A stretch of 26,400 nt of DNA. It comes from Lachnospiraceae bacterium UBA1721 (GTDB taxonomy: Bacteria > Bacillota > Clostridia > Lachnospirales > Lachnospiraceae). Both the position numbers and the translations under genes were made by a program. Positions 6,976 to 14,115 of this stretch are shown piece by piece. The stretch is from positions 1 through 26,400 of the forward strand of contig DCIR01000077.1 of NCBI GenBank assembly GCA_002317155.1. Reading direction: 5' to 3'. A model generated the notes under the pieces. That model made no database searches. It saw nothing but the letters and a program-made list of their open reading frames with translations, and was not told the DNA's origin. Within the stretch, counting starts at the first letter, position 1, and the number at the start of each line of letters is the position of its first letter.

Positions 6976-8163
6976 TTAGAGATACTTCTTAAGAACCTCA
7001 GCCTTGTCGGTCTTCTCCCAAGGAAGATCAACATCAGTTCTTCCGAAGTGACCGTATGCTGCGGTAGCCTTGTAGATAGGTCTGCGGAGATCAAGCATCT
7101 TGATGATTCCTGCAGGTCTAAGATCAAAGTTCTCACGAACGATATCAACAAGCTTCTCATCAGAAACCTTACCGGTTCCGAAGGTATCTACCATGATAGA
7201 TGTAGGCTGTGCTACACCGATAGCATATGAAAGCTGAATCTCGCACTTTTCAGCAAGTCCTGCTGCTACAATGTTCTTAGCTACATATCTTGCTGCGTAT
7301 GCTGCACTTCTGTCAACCTTGGTGCAGTCCTTACCTGAGAATGCTCCGCCGCCGTGACGAGCATATCCACCATAAGTGTCTACGATGATCTTACGTCCGG
7401 TGAGTCCGGCATCACCCATAGGTCCACCGATTACAAAACGTCCGGTAGGATTGATGAAGAACTTGGTATTGTCATCGATAAGTTCTGCAGGAAGAACAGG
7501 ATCAAATACATACTTCTTGATATCTGCATGAATCTGCTCCTGAGTAACCTTCTCATCATGCTGAGAAGAAAGAACTACTGCCTCAAGACGTACGGGCTTA
7601 CCATTCTCATCATACTCTACAGAAACCTGGCTCTTACCGTCCGCACGGAGATAAGGAAGCGTTCCATTCTTTCTAACTTCAGTAAGCTTACGGGTAAGCT
7701 TGTGAGCAAGTGAAATAGGATAAGGCATAAGTTCGGGAGTCTCGTTAGTAGCATAACCAAACATCATACCCTGGTCTCCTGCTCCGATTGCCTCAATCTG
7801 CTCATCTGTCATCTGATTCTCTCTTGCCTCAAGTGCCTTATCAACACCCATTGCAATATCGGGAGACTGCTTATCAAGTGCTACAAATACAGCACAGGTA
7901 TTGCCGTCAAATCCCTTGTCAGATGAATCATAACCAATCTCGTTAACAGTCTTTCTAACGATAGCCTGAACGTCTACGTTAGCCTTACTGGTAATCTCTC
8001 CTGTTACAACTACAAAACCGGTGCAAGCCATAGTCTCACAAGCAACACGGCTCATGGGATCCTGCTCTACCATAGCATCAAGAATAGCATCTGAAATGGC
8101 ATCACAGATTTTATCGGGATGGCCTTCAGTTACTGACTCAGAAGTAAATAATCTTTTTTCCAT
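6976..8163 (-). CDS. metK: S-adenosylmethionine synthetase
   Basis: A 395-residue cytosolic enzyme making S-adenosylmethionine from methionine and ATP. The N-terminal SVTEGHPDKICDAISDAILD (10-29) carries the ATP-binding His and Asp. GAGDQGMMFGYA (127-138) is the adenosine-binding signature, and GGGAFSGKD (271-279) is the phosphate-binding loop. All three are intact, and length is typical for the family. A purine-rich ribosome site (AAAGGAAAG) precedes the ATG. The gene is monocistronic, with a SAM-I riboswitch upstream and a strong terminator downstream, so it should be repressed by its own product. Confidence 0.98.
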   Translation of the reverse strand: MEKRLFTSESVTEGHPDKICDAISDAILDAMVEQDPMSRVACETMACTGFVVVTGEITSKANVDVQAIVRKTVNEIGYDSSDKGFDGNTCAVFVALDKQSPDIAMGVDKALEARENQMTDEQIEAIGAGDQGMMFGYATNETPELMPYPISLAHKLTRKLTEVRKNGTLPYLRADGKSQVSVEYDENGKPVRLEAVVLSSQHDEKVTQEQIHADIKKYVFDPVLPAELIDDNTKFFINPTGRFVIGGPMGDAGLTGRKIIVDTYGGYARHGGGAFSGKDCTKVDRSAAYAARYVAKNIVAAGLAEKCEIQLSYAIGVAQPTSIMVDTFGTGKVSDEKLVDIVRENFDLRPAGIIKMLDLRRPIYKATAAYGHFGRTDVDLPWEKTDKAEVLKKYL

Positions 8164-8180
8164 TTTTTCTTTCCTTTTCT

Positions 8181-8337
8181 AATAATAAAAGAATCCGCCT
8201 CGTCAAGAAGCGGATTTAATCACATACATTCAAATCCTCTCATTGATCGATCAAAGTCGCTCAGGTTGGCACCTTCCTTCTCAGGGGTTGCCGTGGCTTC
8301 ATAGGTCCTATGTACCTCCACCAGCTCTGAATAAGAG
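8181..8337 (-). promoter_or_regulatory. SAM-I (S-box) riboswitch with terminator, metK leader
   Basis: On the minus strand P1 forms from CTCTTATT (8330-8337) and AATGAGAG (8237-8244). Inside are the conserved S-box pieces: GGTGGAGG, then ATGAAGCCACGGCAACC, then AAGGTGCCAACCTGAGCGA. Downstream, AATCCGC pairs with GCGGATT (8192-8216) and is followed by TTCTTTTATTATT, an intrinsic terminator. GGATTT on the 3' side of P1 can instead pair with AAATCC of the terminator arm, giving an antiterminator. By established S-box logic, SAM binding stabilises P1 and stops transcription before metK. Confidence 0.96.
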
Positions 8338-8360
8338 AACATCATTCAATTGCATATCAC

Positions 8361-8389
8361 ATGCTAACACATCGTATTTCTGCTGTCAA
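8361..8389 (-). promoter_or_regulatory. metK promoter
   Basis: A perfect TTGACA -35 box (8384-8389 on the minus strand) and TAGCAT -10 box (8361-8366) are separated by 17 bases. The predicted start lies about 15-20 bases before the S-box P1 stem, as expected for a riboswitch leader. Confidence 0.82.
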
Positions 8390-8475
8390 TACGGTAAGTT
8401 AAATTTTTGCCAAATATATCGCAAATATCATACATACAGCAAATATAAATCATTATCTGCTATATGATGACCCTA

Positions 8476-9768
8476 TCAGCCAACCTTCATCTTGAACTTA
8501 CGAAAATCCTTCTCACTCTCTACAAGTTCAATAGTAGCGCCGATCTTCTGAAGCTTAATGTGGAAATCCTCATAGCCTCTCTGAATATACTTGATATCGT
8601 CTATGGTACTGAATCCTTCTGCAGAAAGAGCGGCAAGAACAAGTGCTGCGCCGGCTCTAAGATCAGGAGCGGTAATATCTGCACCTGTGTATCTTGTTGC
8701 ACCGTCAATAATAGCAGTGCTACTTTCTACCTTAATGTTCGCACCCATGCGGGTAAGCTCATCAACATACTTAAAACGATTCTCAAAAATACTCTCGGTA
8801 ACAATACTGGTACCTGAAGCAAGACCGAGTGCAACTGTAATCTGAGGCTGCATATCGGTAGGGAATCCGGGATAAGGAAGAGTCTTAACGTGGGTATGAG
8901 TAAGTGGCTTAGATGCTACTACTCTTACGCAATCATCGTCTTCTTCGACTTCACAACCTATTTCCATCAACTTAGCTGAGATAGACTCAAGATGCTTAGG
9001 GATAACATTCTTTACAGTAACATCACCATGGGTAATGGCTGCCGCAAACATAAATGTACCTGCCTCAATCTGATCGGGAATGATTGTGTAATCAGTTCCG
9101 TGAAGAGATTTAACACCTTTTATTCTAATAACATCAGTACCTGCGCCCTTAATATTAGCGCCCATGCTGTTAAGGAAGTTAGCCACATCTACTACATGGG
9201 GCTCCTTAGCTGCATTCTCGATGATAGTCTGACCGTTAGCCATTGAAGCTGCCATCATTACATTGATAGTAGCACCAACGCTCACGAGGTCCATATATAT
9301 GTGGCTACCGGCAAGGTTCTCTGCGGTAGTACGGATCATTCCATGTTCAAGCACAACCTCAGCACCAAGTGCTCTGAATCCCTTGATGTGCTGATCGATT
9401 CCTCTACATCCGATATCACAACCACCGGGAAGAGTTACCTCTGCGTCCTTGTACTTTCCGAGCAAAGCACCGATAAGATAATATGATGCTCTGATCTTTC
9501 TGATATTATCATCATCGACTACAAGATTTCTTATATTAGATGCATTGATAGTAACGCTGTGTCTTCCGTCACGATGAATAATAACACCGATTGACTCCAT
9601 CGCAGCAAGAAGAACGTTAATATCTCTTACATCGGGCAAATTATCTATATGTACGACATCATCTGTCATAACTGAAGCTGCCAAAATTGGAAGAGCTGCA
9701 TTCTTAGCTCCACCTATTTCTACTTCACCGACAAGAGGATTGCCGCCTTTAATAGCGTATTGTTCCAT
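8476..9768 (-). CDS. murA: UDP-N-acetylglucosamine 1-carboxyvinyltransferase
   Basis: A 430-residue cytosolic enzyme for the first committed step of peptidoglycan synthesis, adding enolpyruvate from PEP to UDP-GlcNAc. K22 and N23 stand in GGAKNAALP. The catalytic Cys is in the loop LPGGCDIGCRGIDQH (C116), with a second Cys four residues on. The general base Asp is in FPTDMQPQ (about 304). C116 means the usual fosfomycin target is present. AGAGG lies 7 bases before the ATG. The gene is divergent from plsC, and a palindrome sits in its presumed promoter. Many Firmicutes have two MurA paralogues, so this could be either. Confidence 0.96.
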   Translation of the reverse strand: MEQYAIKGGNPLVGEVEIGGAKNAALPILAASVMTDDVVHIDNLPDVRDINVLLAAMESIGVIIHRDGRHSVTINASNIRNLVVDDDNIRKIRASYYLIGALLGKYKDAEVTLPGGCDIGCRGIDQHIKGFRALGAEVVLEHGMIRTTAENLAGSHIYMDLVSVGATINVMMAASMANGQTIIENAAKEPHVVDVANFLNSMGANIKGAGTDVIRIKGVKSLHGTDYTIIPDQIEAGTFMFAAAITHGDVTVKNVIPKHLESISAKLMEIGCEVEEDDDCVRVVASKPLTHTHVKTLPYPGFPTDMQPQITVALGLASGTSIVTESIFENRFKYVDELTRMGANIKVESSTAIIDGATRYTGADITAPDLRAGAALVLAALSAEGFSTIDDIKYIQRGYEDFHIKLQKIGATIELVESEKDFRKFKMKVG

Positions 9769-9817
9769 TGGACACCTCTAAAGGTTGTTGTAGTGAGTAT
9801 AGTTGTACACATTACCT

Positions 9818-9846
9818 AGTATACGCACTCTATAACGTTATACCAC
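9818..9846 (-). promoter_or_regulatory. Candidate murA promoter with 12-bp palindrome
   Basis: On the minus strand TATACT (9818-9823) can be a -10 box; the -35 position 17 bases upstream reads only GTGGTA. The spacer holds the perfect palindrome TATAACGTTATA (9831-9842), and an ACGTTAT half site is repeated at 9845-9851. A weak -35 with a palindrome in the spacer suggests a regulated promoter, but this is not established. Confidence 0.4.
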
Positions 9847-9948
9847 GTTATGAGTATTTTGTAAATAAATCTAAAAATTTCCGTAAAAATATGTTAACAT
9901 ATGAAAAAGGACACAGTGTGTTCAACGATAGATTAAAGGAATTTATAT

Positions 9949-10722
9949 ATGATACGATTTATATTAGTAAGCATTTATCTGTTTTTATATCTGATACTCT
10001 CTATCCCTGCAATGTTCATTACCTGGCTAATCGGCAGATTTAACAGAAAAGCAGGTGATGTAAGTTCACTCTGGATAGTAAACCATTTCGGATTTCGTCC
10101 CATACAGTTTTTCGCAGGTGTTCGCGTAAAAGTAATCGGTCGCGACCGTATTCCTGATGAGCCGCTTCTTTATATCGGTAACCATCGTAGCTTTTTTGAC
10201 ATTATCCTCTCATATCAGCAGGTTAAGAACCCTACCGGTTACGTTTCCAAGAAGGAAATCTTATACGCTCCTCTTCTCAATATATGGATGCTTCTTCTTA
10301 ACTGTCAGTTCCTTGACCGTAAGAAGCCCCGTTCAGGCATGGACATGCTTCTTAGATCAATCGATATGATAAAAAATGAAGGCAGATCAGTATGTATCTT
10401 CCCTGAAGGAACAAGAAACCGTAATTCAGACAGTGATGAACTCCTTCCCTTCCACGCAGGTACATTTAAGGTTGCAACCAAAACCGGCTGTCCTATCGTT
10501 CCCATGACTGTTCTCAACACAAATACTATCTGGGAGGACCACTTCCCTTCAATGAAGTCTCAGAATGTCGTAATTGAGTACGGTGAACCTATTTATACCA
10601 AGGACCTTGATAAAGACGCTCAGAAGCATATCCATGAGACAGTTCAGGCGATTATCCAAAAGACTTATATTGAAAACAAAGAGAAGTATGCTGATTTTAT
10701 AAGCAAGAAGACCAATCGATAA
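9949..10722 (+). CDS. plsC: 1-acyl-sn-glycerol-3-phosphate acyltransferase
   Basis: A 257-residue membrane-associated acyltransferase that makes phosphatidic acid from lysophosphatidic acid. An N-terminal hydrophobic helix (3-27) anchors it. The catalytic NHxxxxD motif is visible as NHRSFFD (78-84), and the substrate-binding FPEGTR motif at 151-156. Both are intact, and length is typical. AAGGA lies 8 bases before the ATG. The gene stands alone, divergent from murA and convergent with the ferredoxin-type gene, and I see no strong terminator after it. Confidence 0.92.
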   Translation: MIRFILVSIYLFLYLILSIPAMFITWLIGRFNRKAGDVSSLWIVNHFGFRPIQFFAGVRVKVIGRDRIPDEPLLYIGNHRSFFDIILSYQQVKNPTGYVSKKEILYAPLLNIWMLLLNCQFLDRKKPRSGMDMLLRSIDMIKNEGRSVCIFPEGTRNRNSDSDELLPFHAGTFKVATKTGCPIVPMTVLNTNTIWEDHFPSMKSQNVVIEYGEPIYTKDLDKDAQKHIHETVQAIIQKTYIENKEKYADFISKKTNR

Positions 10723-10747
10723 GCATTAAGAATTGAGACTTATAAGG

Positions 10748-11584
10748 CTACTTCTTTTTTGCAAACACACTACAATACCCAATTGCCTTTGACGGGCAGG
10801 TGCTTGCGCAGTTTCCGCATCGTATGCATTCAGCGCTCTTAACATCCTTAGGCGGATTAATATCCATCACACACGATGATTTGCACAAGCCGCAATTTGT
10901 ACACTTATGCTCATCTACCGACATTTGCAGTACAGATACCTTATTGAACAATCCGTAGAATGCACCGAGCGGGCACAGATACTTACAAAACGGCCTTGAA
11001 ATAATCAGACTGCCCACAACAATAATTGCAAGAACAATCACCTTCCAGGTGAATATTTTTCCAACCTCGGCGAACAACTCATTATTTGAAATCATCAGAA
11101 ATATTCCGGCAACAGTTCCGGACGGACACAGATATTTGCAAAAAATCGGTGTCAGCTTAATAAAAATCGGCAGCACGATTACCATAACTATCAATACTGC
11201 GTACTTAATCCACCGAAGTACTCTGTCTCCTTTGAAGCTTTTGATTTTCTTAAAAAAGGGGATTCTATAAATCAAATCCTGCAAGAACCCAAACGGACAT
11301 AAAAACGCGCAGATAACTCGCCCTAAAATCACTCCAAAAAAAATCAGTAGTCCAAGCACATAGTAAGGGAACTTAAATCTATATGCCGACAATGAATTCT
11401 GCAGGGAACCTATCGGACACGATCCTATTGCCCCGGGACATGAATAGCAGTTCAATCCGGGCACACATACATTTTTACTCTGGCCCTTATAAATATCACC
11501 TGTGAAAAATCCTTTGAAATTGGCATTTTGAATCAAAGTAGCCACAAATTGTATGCAGGAGCGGAATATATTATGTTTTTTCAA
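10748..11584 (-). CDS. Polyferredoxin-like (NapH/RnfB-type) 4Fe-4S membrane protein
   Basis: A protein of about 278 residues with four or five membrane helices and many cysteines. In order it has CVPGLNCYSCPGAIGSCPIG, then three repeats of the CxxxCP type (ICAFLCPFGFLQD, FCKYLCPSG, FCKYLCPLGAFYG). It ends in two ferredoxin sites, CTNCGLCKSSC and CIRCGNCASTCP. This is the layout of NapH/NosR-type electron-transfer proteins that pass electrons through the membrane. The start is uncertain: a TTG at 11582-11584 gives LKKHNIFRS and follows AAGGGA, while a GTG at 11612-11614 gives ten more residues and overlaps the upstream small gene. It is last in a unit with a TlpA-like thioredoxin lipoprotein and a CXXC microprotein, suggesting it feeds reductant to the cell surface. 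Confidence 0.85.
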   Translation of the reverse strand: MKKHNIFRSCIQFVATLIQNANFKGFFTGDIYKGQSKNVCVPGLNCYSCPGAIGSCPIGSLQNSLSAYRFKFPYYVLGLLIFFGVILGRVICAFLCPFGFLQDLIYRIPFFKKIKSFKGDRVLRWIKYAVLIVMVIVLPIFIKLTPIFCKYLCPSGTVAGIFLMISNNELFAEVGKIFTWKVIVLAIIVVGSLIISRPFCKYLCPLGAFYGLFNKVSVLQMSVDEHKCTNCGLCKSSCVMDINPPKDVKSAECIRCGNCASTCPSKAIGYCSVFAKKK

Positions 11585-11597
11585 TGATCCGCTTCCC

Positions 11598-11735
11598 TTA
11601 TCCAATTCCCACACACTCCAGACATATTCTCACAGCTTTACTTAAGACCGAACCGTTTTGTTTTAACACTATTCCTACCGCTATCAGAACAACCGATGCG
11701 ACAATCAGACAAACAGCTATAACTTTTTTCTTCAT
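11598..11735 (-). CDS. 45-residue CXXC microprotein (CD1871A-type)
   Basis: A short frame between the thioredoxin and ferredoxin-type genes encodes 45 residues. It starts MKKKVIAVCLIVASVV, so it has one N-terminal membrane helix (about 5-24), and ends ICLECVGIG with a CLEC motif. Near-identical C-termini (CLECxGIG) are typical of the small CD1871A-family CXXC proteins. The start is 12 bases after the thioredoxin stop, with only a distant GGAG, so translation is probably coupled. Its end overlaps or nearly touches the next gene. A role as a membrane-anchored thiol or metal-cluster partner of its neighbours is inference. Confidence 0.78.
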   Translation of the reverse strand: MKKKVIAVCLIVASVVLIAVGIVLKQNGSVLSKAVRICLECVGIG

Positions 11736-11747
11736 ATCAGACTAATC

Positions 11748-12509
11748 TTACTCCACGCTTTCAAGCGCATACTCTACTATCGAAGCCCAGTCATTATAAC
11801 TACGCGAGCCAATGTATTGTCCGTCTTCGAGCACATTACCCTCGCTATCAAAAAATACTGTAGTCGGAACATAATCAGACATGTACTGATACATATCTCT
11901 TGTAGCCTCAATAACAGGATAGGTGAGTCCGTCAGACTCGATAATATACTTTATGTCGTCGAGCATATCACTTGATGTGTATGCACCAATTATTACCAGC
12001 CCATCATCCTTATATTTCTCGTAAATAAGTTCCAGGTCAGGGATCTCTCCGACACAGGGGCCACACCATGGCTCCCAGAAATTGATCATAACCACCTTAG
12101 CTCCGCTTACGATGCTGTTATCCACCTCATTGCCATATGCGTCGACTGTATTTAGATCTACTGCAAATTCAGTAGCTGCACTCTGAGAAGAATCGCTTGC
12201 GTTCTGAGACTCTTCATCCGAGCTCTGAGATTCGTCATCTGAATTCTGAGATGCGTCATCTGAATTCTGAGATTCGTCATCTGCATCCTGAGAATCATCG
12301 ATTGAATTCTGCGAATCATTGTTCGAACTCTGCGATGCATCATTTATAGCATCAATGATTGCCTGCTGCTCTGCTTTAATTTGCTCTTCCAATTCAGCCT
12401 GTTCTTTTTTTGCTTCCTCGACCTTTTTTATATATTTAATATATGAGCATCCTGTCATTGATACCAGCATGCTTGCGGCCAATAAAACCGATATAATAGC
12501 CTTTTTCAT
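11748..12509 (-). CDS. TlpA/ResA-like thioredoxin lipoprotein with Ser/Asp repeat linker
   Basis: Signal peptide MKKAIISVLLAASMLVSMTGC with a lipobox Cys at residue 21 anchors the protein to the outer face of the membrane. A charged coiled-coil stretch (about 26-57) and a flexible linker of eight SQxxxDx heptads follow. The C-terminal thioredoxin fold has INFWEPWCGPCVGEIP (WCGPC active site), GLVIIGAYTSSD and VPTTVFFDSEGNV (cis-Pro). TlpA/ResA proteins reduce disulfides outside the cell. I chose the ATG at 12507-12509, with GAGGGAG 6 bases before it; an upstream ATG in the same frame adds only nine residues. The genes behind it, the CXXC microprotein and ferredoxin membrane protein, look like its electron supply. 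No CcdA/DsbD is in the window. Confidence 0.9.
   Translation of the reverse strand: MKKAIISVLLAASMLVSMTGCSYIKYIKKVEEAKKEQAELEEQIKAEQQAIIDAINDASQSSNNDSQNSIDDSQDADDESQNSDDASQNSDDESQSSDEESQNASDSSQSAATEFAVDLNTVDAYGNEVDNSIVSGAKVVMINFWEPWCGPCVGEIPDLELIYEKYKDDGLVIIGAYTSSDMLDDIKYIIESDGLTYPVIEATRDMYQYMSDYVPTTVFFDSEGNVLEDGQYIGSRSYNDWASIVEYALESVE
12168..12335 (-). repeat. 21-bp coding repeat (8 units) in thioredoxin lipoprotein linker
   Basis: Eight 21-bp units encode heptads such as SQNSDDA, SQNSDDE and SQSSDEE. Inner units are closest to each other and outer ones have diverged, as in a repeat that grows by slippage. The product is a highly acidic flexible stalk between the lipid anchor and the thioredoxin domain. 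Confidence 0.85.
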
Positions 12510-12546
12510 TATTTTCTCCCTCTTCATAATTCTCAACCCGCTCGTC

Positions 12547-12577
12547 TATAGATTGAGCTACTATAGATTATAGCTAC
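12547..12577. repeat. 15/16-bp imperfect tandem repeat upstream of thioredoxin lipoprotein
   Basis: TATAGATTGAGCTAC (12547-12561) is followed directly by TATAGATTATAGCTAC (12562-12577), abutting the murF stop codon. On the minus strand the second copy contains TATAAT, a possible -10 box for the redox unit, though no good -35 is seen. It may be a small operator or chance. Confidence 0.4.
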
Positions 12578-14052
12578 TACGAATTAAGCTCCTTGAGAAG
12601 CTTTACCACTTCTTCATAATGCATTCCGTGTGAAGCCTTGATCAGTACATTTATTCCGACAGGGAGCATTTCTCTTCTTCCTGATTCAAAATCTTCTCTG
12701 ATTCCGGCCATCATACTGTCTCTATCCTCCCAATACATAATCTGGGTAGACTTACCACCTTTTTCAAAAGCATCCTTCGCACCCTCATACATATTTTTAG
12801 AAAGCTTACCTGCACAATATACGTAATCCACGCCTGCCTGAACAGCATATTCGCCCACGCCGTAATGCATCTGCGCCTCATCTGCACCTAGCTCAAACAT
12901 GTCACCTAAAATAACCGCTGTAGGGCCCTCAGCAAGCTTAAGAAGGTCGATTGATGACCTCATCGATACAGGATTAGCATTGTAGCAATCATCTATCATC
13001 AGCACGTCGCTGAGGTGCACAATACAATTGCGTCCGTTTATCGCCTGCATATTCTCTATGCCTGCTGTAATCTCTTCCTTACTCAGTCCCAACAGCATAG
13101 CCACATTGGCTGCTGCTGCCGCATTGATTACCATGTGGTGTCCCGGAAGAGGAACATTTACCTTAATGCTTACATTATCAAATCCCTTTTCAGGCATATT
13201 GAGAATCATAGTAGCATCAGAGCCATTTAACTTTCTGTCTTCATATGAAGTAATGTTTACAGCCACATCCCCATTCAGTTTTTCTGCAAAATAAAATGGC
13301 TTGCGTCCATTTACCTCTGTAACGGTAAGAAGCTTGTCATCTCCGCCGAAAAGGCACACTTCTCCGTTAGGATTCATATGGGTAAAAATCTCTGTCTTGG
13401 CTTTAAGTATACCGTCTCTTGTTCCGAGATTCTCAAGATGACACTGACCTATATTTGTAATGACCGCTATATCCGGCTGCGCCATTTCTGACAGTCTTGT
13501 CATTTCTCCAAAATCACTGATTCCCATCTCCACTACAGCAACTTCATGTTCTTCACGGATTCTGAGAAGTGTAAGCGGAACGCCTATTTCATTATTAAAG
13601 TTACCCTCAGTCTTATATACATTGTACTTCTGTGAAAGTACTCCCGCGATAAACTCCTTGGTACTGGTCTTTCCCACGCTACCGGTGATGCCCACAACAG
13701 GTATAGAAAGCTTCTCACGATATGCCTTACCGAGCTGCTTTAATGCAATGAGTGAATCCTTAACCAAAATATAGCTTCCCCACTCAGCTGCAGCGAATCC
13801 AAATTCTGTTTCAACTTCCTCGGGTGTTTTTTCTGTTATGACAATCTTTACACCCTTTTCAAATACCTGTTTTATAAAGGAATGACCGTCCACACGCTCA
13901 CCCTTTTGTGCAAAGAATACTCCTCCTTCAGTCACAAGTCTGGAATCCAATACCGCACTTGTCACATGAAAGTTCATATTCGCTTTATCATTTTCTGTAA
14001 GGAAAACTGTTCCTTCAACAGAACCCACAACATCATTTAAGGTTAAATTCAT
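12577..14052 (-). CDS. murF: UDP-N-acetylmuramoyl-tripeptide--D-alanyl-D-alanine ligase
   Basis: A 491-residue cytosolic ATP-dependent ligase adding D-Ala-D-Ala to the UDP-MurNAc-tripeptide. The N-terminal domain has the MurF-type ending SRLVTEGGVFFAQKGERVDGH. The P-loop VVGITGSVGKTSTKEF lies at about 119-134, followed by TEGNFNNEIGVPLTLL, typical of MurF over MurC/D/E. VVEMGISDFGEM and DDCYNANPVSM are further Mur ligase motifs. GAGGAG sits 6 bases before the ATG at 14050-14052, so I prefer it to an upstream in-frame start at 14088. Ddl, which makes the D-Ala-D-Ala substrate, is encoded just upstream, a clear pathway pairing. Confidence 0.96.
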   Translation of the reverse strand: MNLTLNDVVGSVEGTVFLTENDKANMNFHVTSAVLDSRLVTEGGVFFAQKGERVDGHSFIKQVFEKGVKIVITEKTPEEVETEFGFAAAEWGSYILVKDSLIALKQLGKAYREKLSIPVVGITGSVGKTSTKEFIAGVLSQKYNVYKTEGNFNNEIGVPLTLLRIREEHEVAVVEMGISDFGEMTRLSEMAQPDIAVITNIGQCHLENLGTRDGILKAKTEIFTHMNPNGEVCLFGGDDKLLTVTEVNGRKPFYFAEKLNGDVAVNITSYEDRKLNGSDATMILNMPEKGFDNVSIKVNVPLPGHHMVINAAAAANVAMLLGLSKEEITAGIENMQAINGRNCIVHLSDVLMIDDCYNANPVSMRSSIDLLKLAEGPTAVILGDMFELGADEAQMHYGVGEYAVQAGVDYVYCAGKLSKNMYEGAKDAFEKGGKSTQIMYWEDRDSMMAGIREDFESGRREMLPVGINVLIKASHGMHYEEVVKLLKELNS

Positions 14053-14066
14053 TTTGTCTCCTCGGC

Positions 14067-14100
14067 GCAAAAATCTCCGCCATAACAACTGACGGAGATT
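14067..14100 (-). terminator. Hairpin with T tract between ddl and murF
   Basis: AATCTCCG (14072-14079) pairs with CGGAGATT (14093-14100). On the minus strand the stem is followed by a T5 run (ATTTTTG). It lies after the ddl stop and ends just before the murF ribosome site, so it may be a partial terminator or attenuator that lowers or regulates murF relative to ddl. Confidence 0.7.
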
Positions 14101-14115
14101 CTGTCTTTTTGTAAT

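Noticed and set aside
6745..7230. 161-codon plus-strand frame
   Set aside because: Overlaps the Lgt-like gene, the terminator and metK in the wrong frame; no ribosome site.
8243..8467. 74-codon plus-strand frame
   Set aside because: Antisense to the SAM riboswitch and metK promoter; no coding signal.
9768..10043. 91-codon plus-strand frame before plsC
   Set aside because: Overlaps plsC out of frame and covers promoter sequence; plsC has a better ribosome site at its own start.
12168..12335. Regular 21-bp repeats as a possible CRISPR array
   Set aside because: There are no unique spacers; the units are contiguous, in frame and coding.
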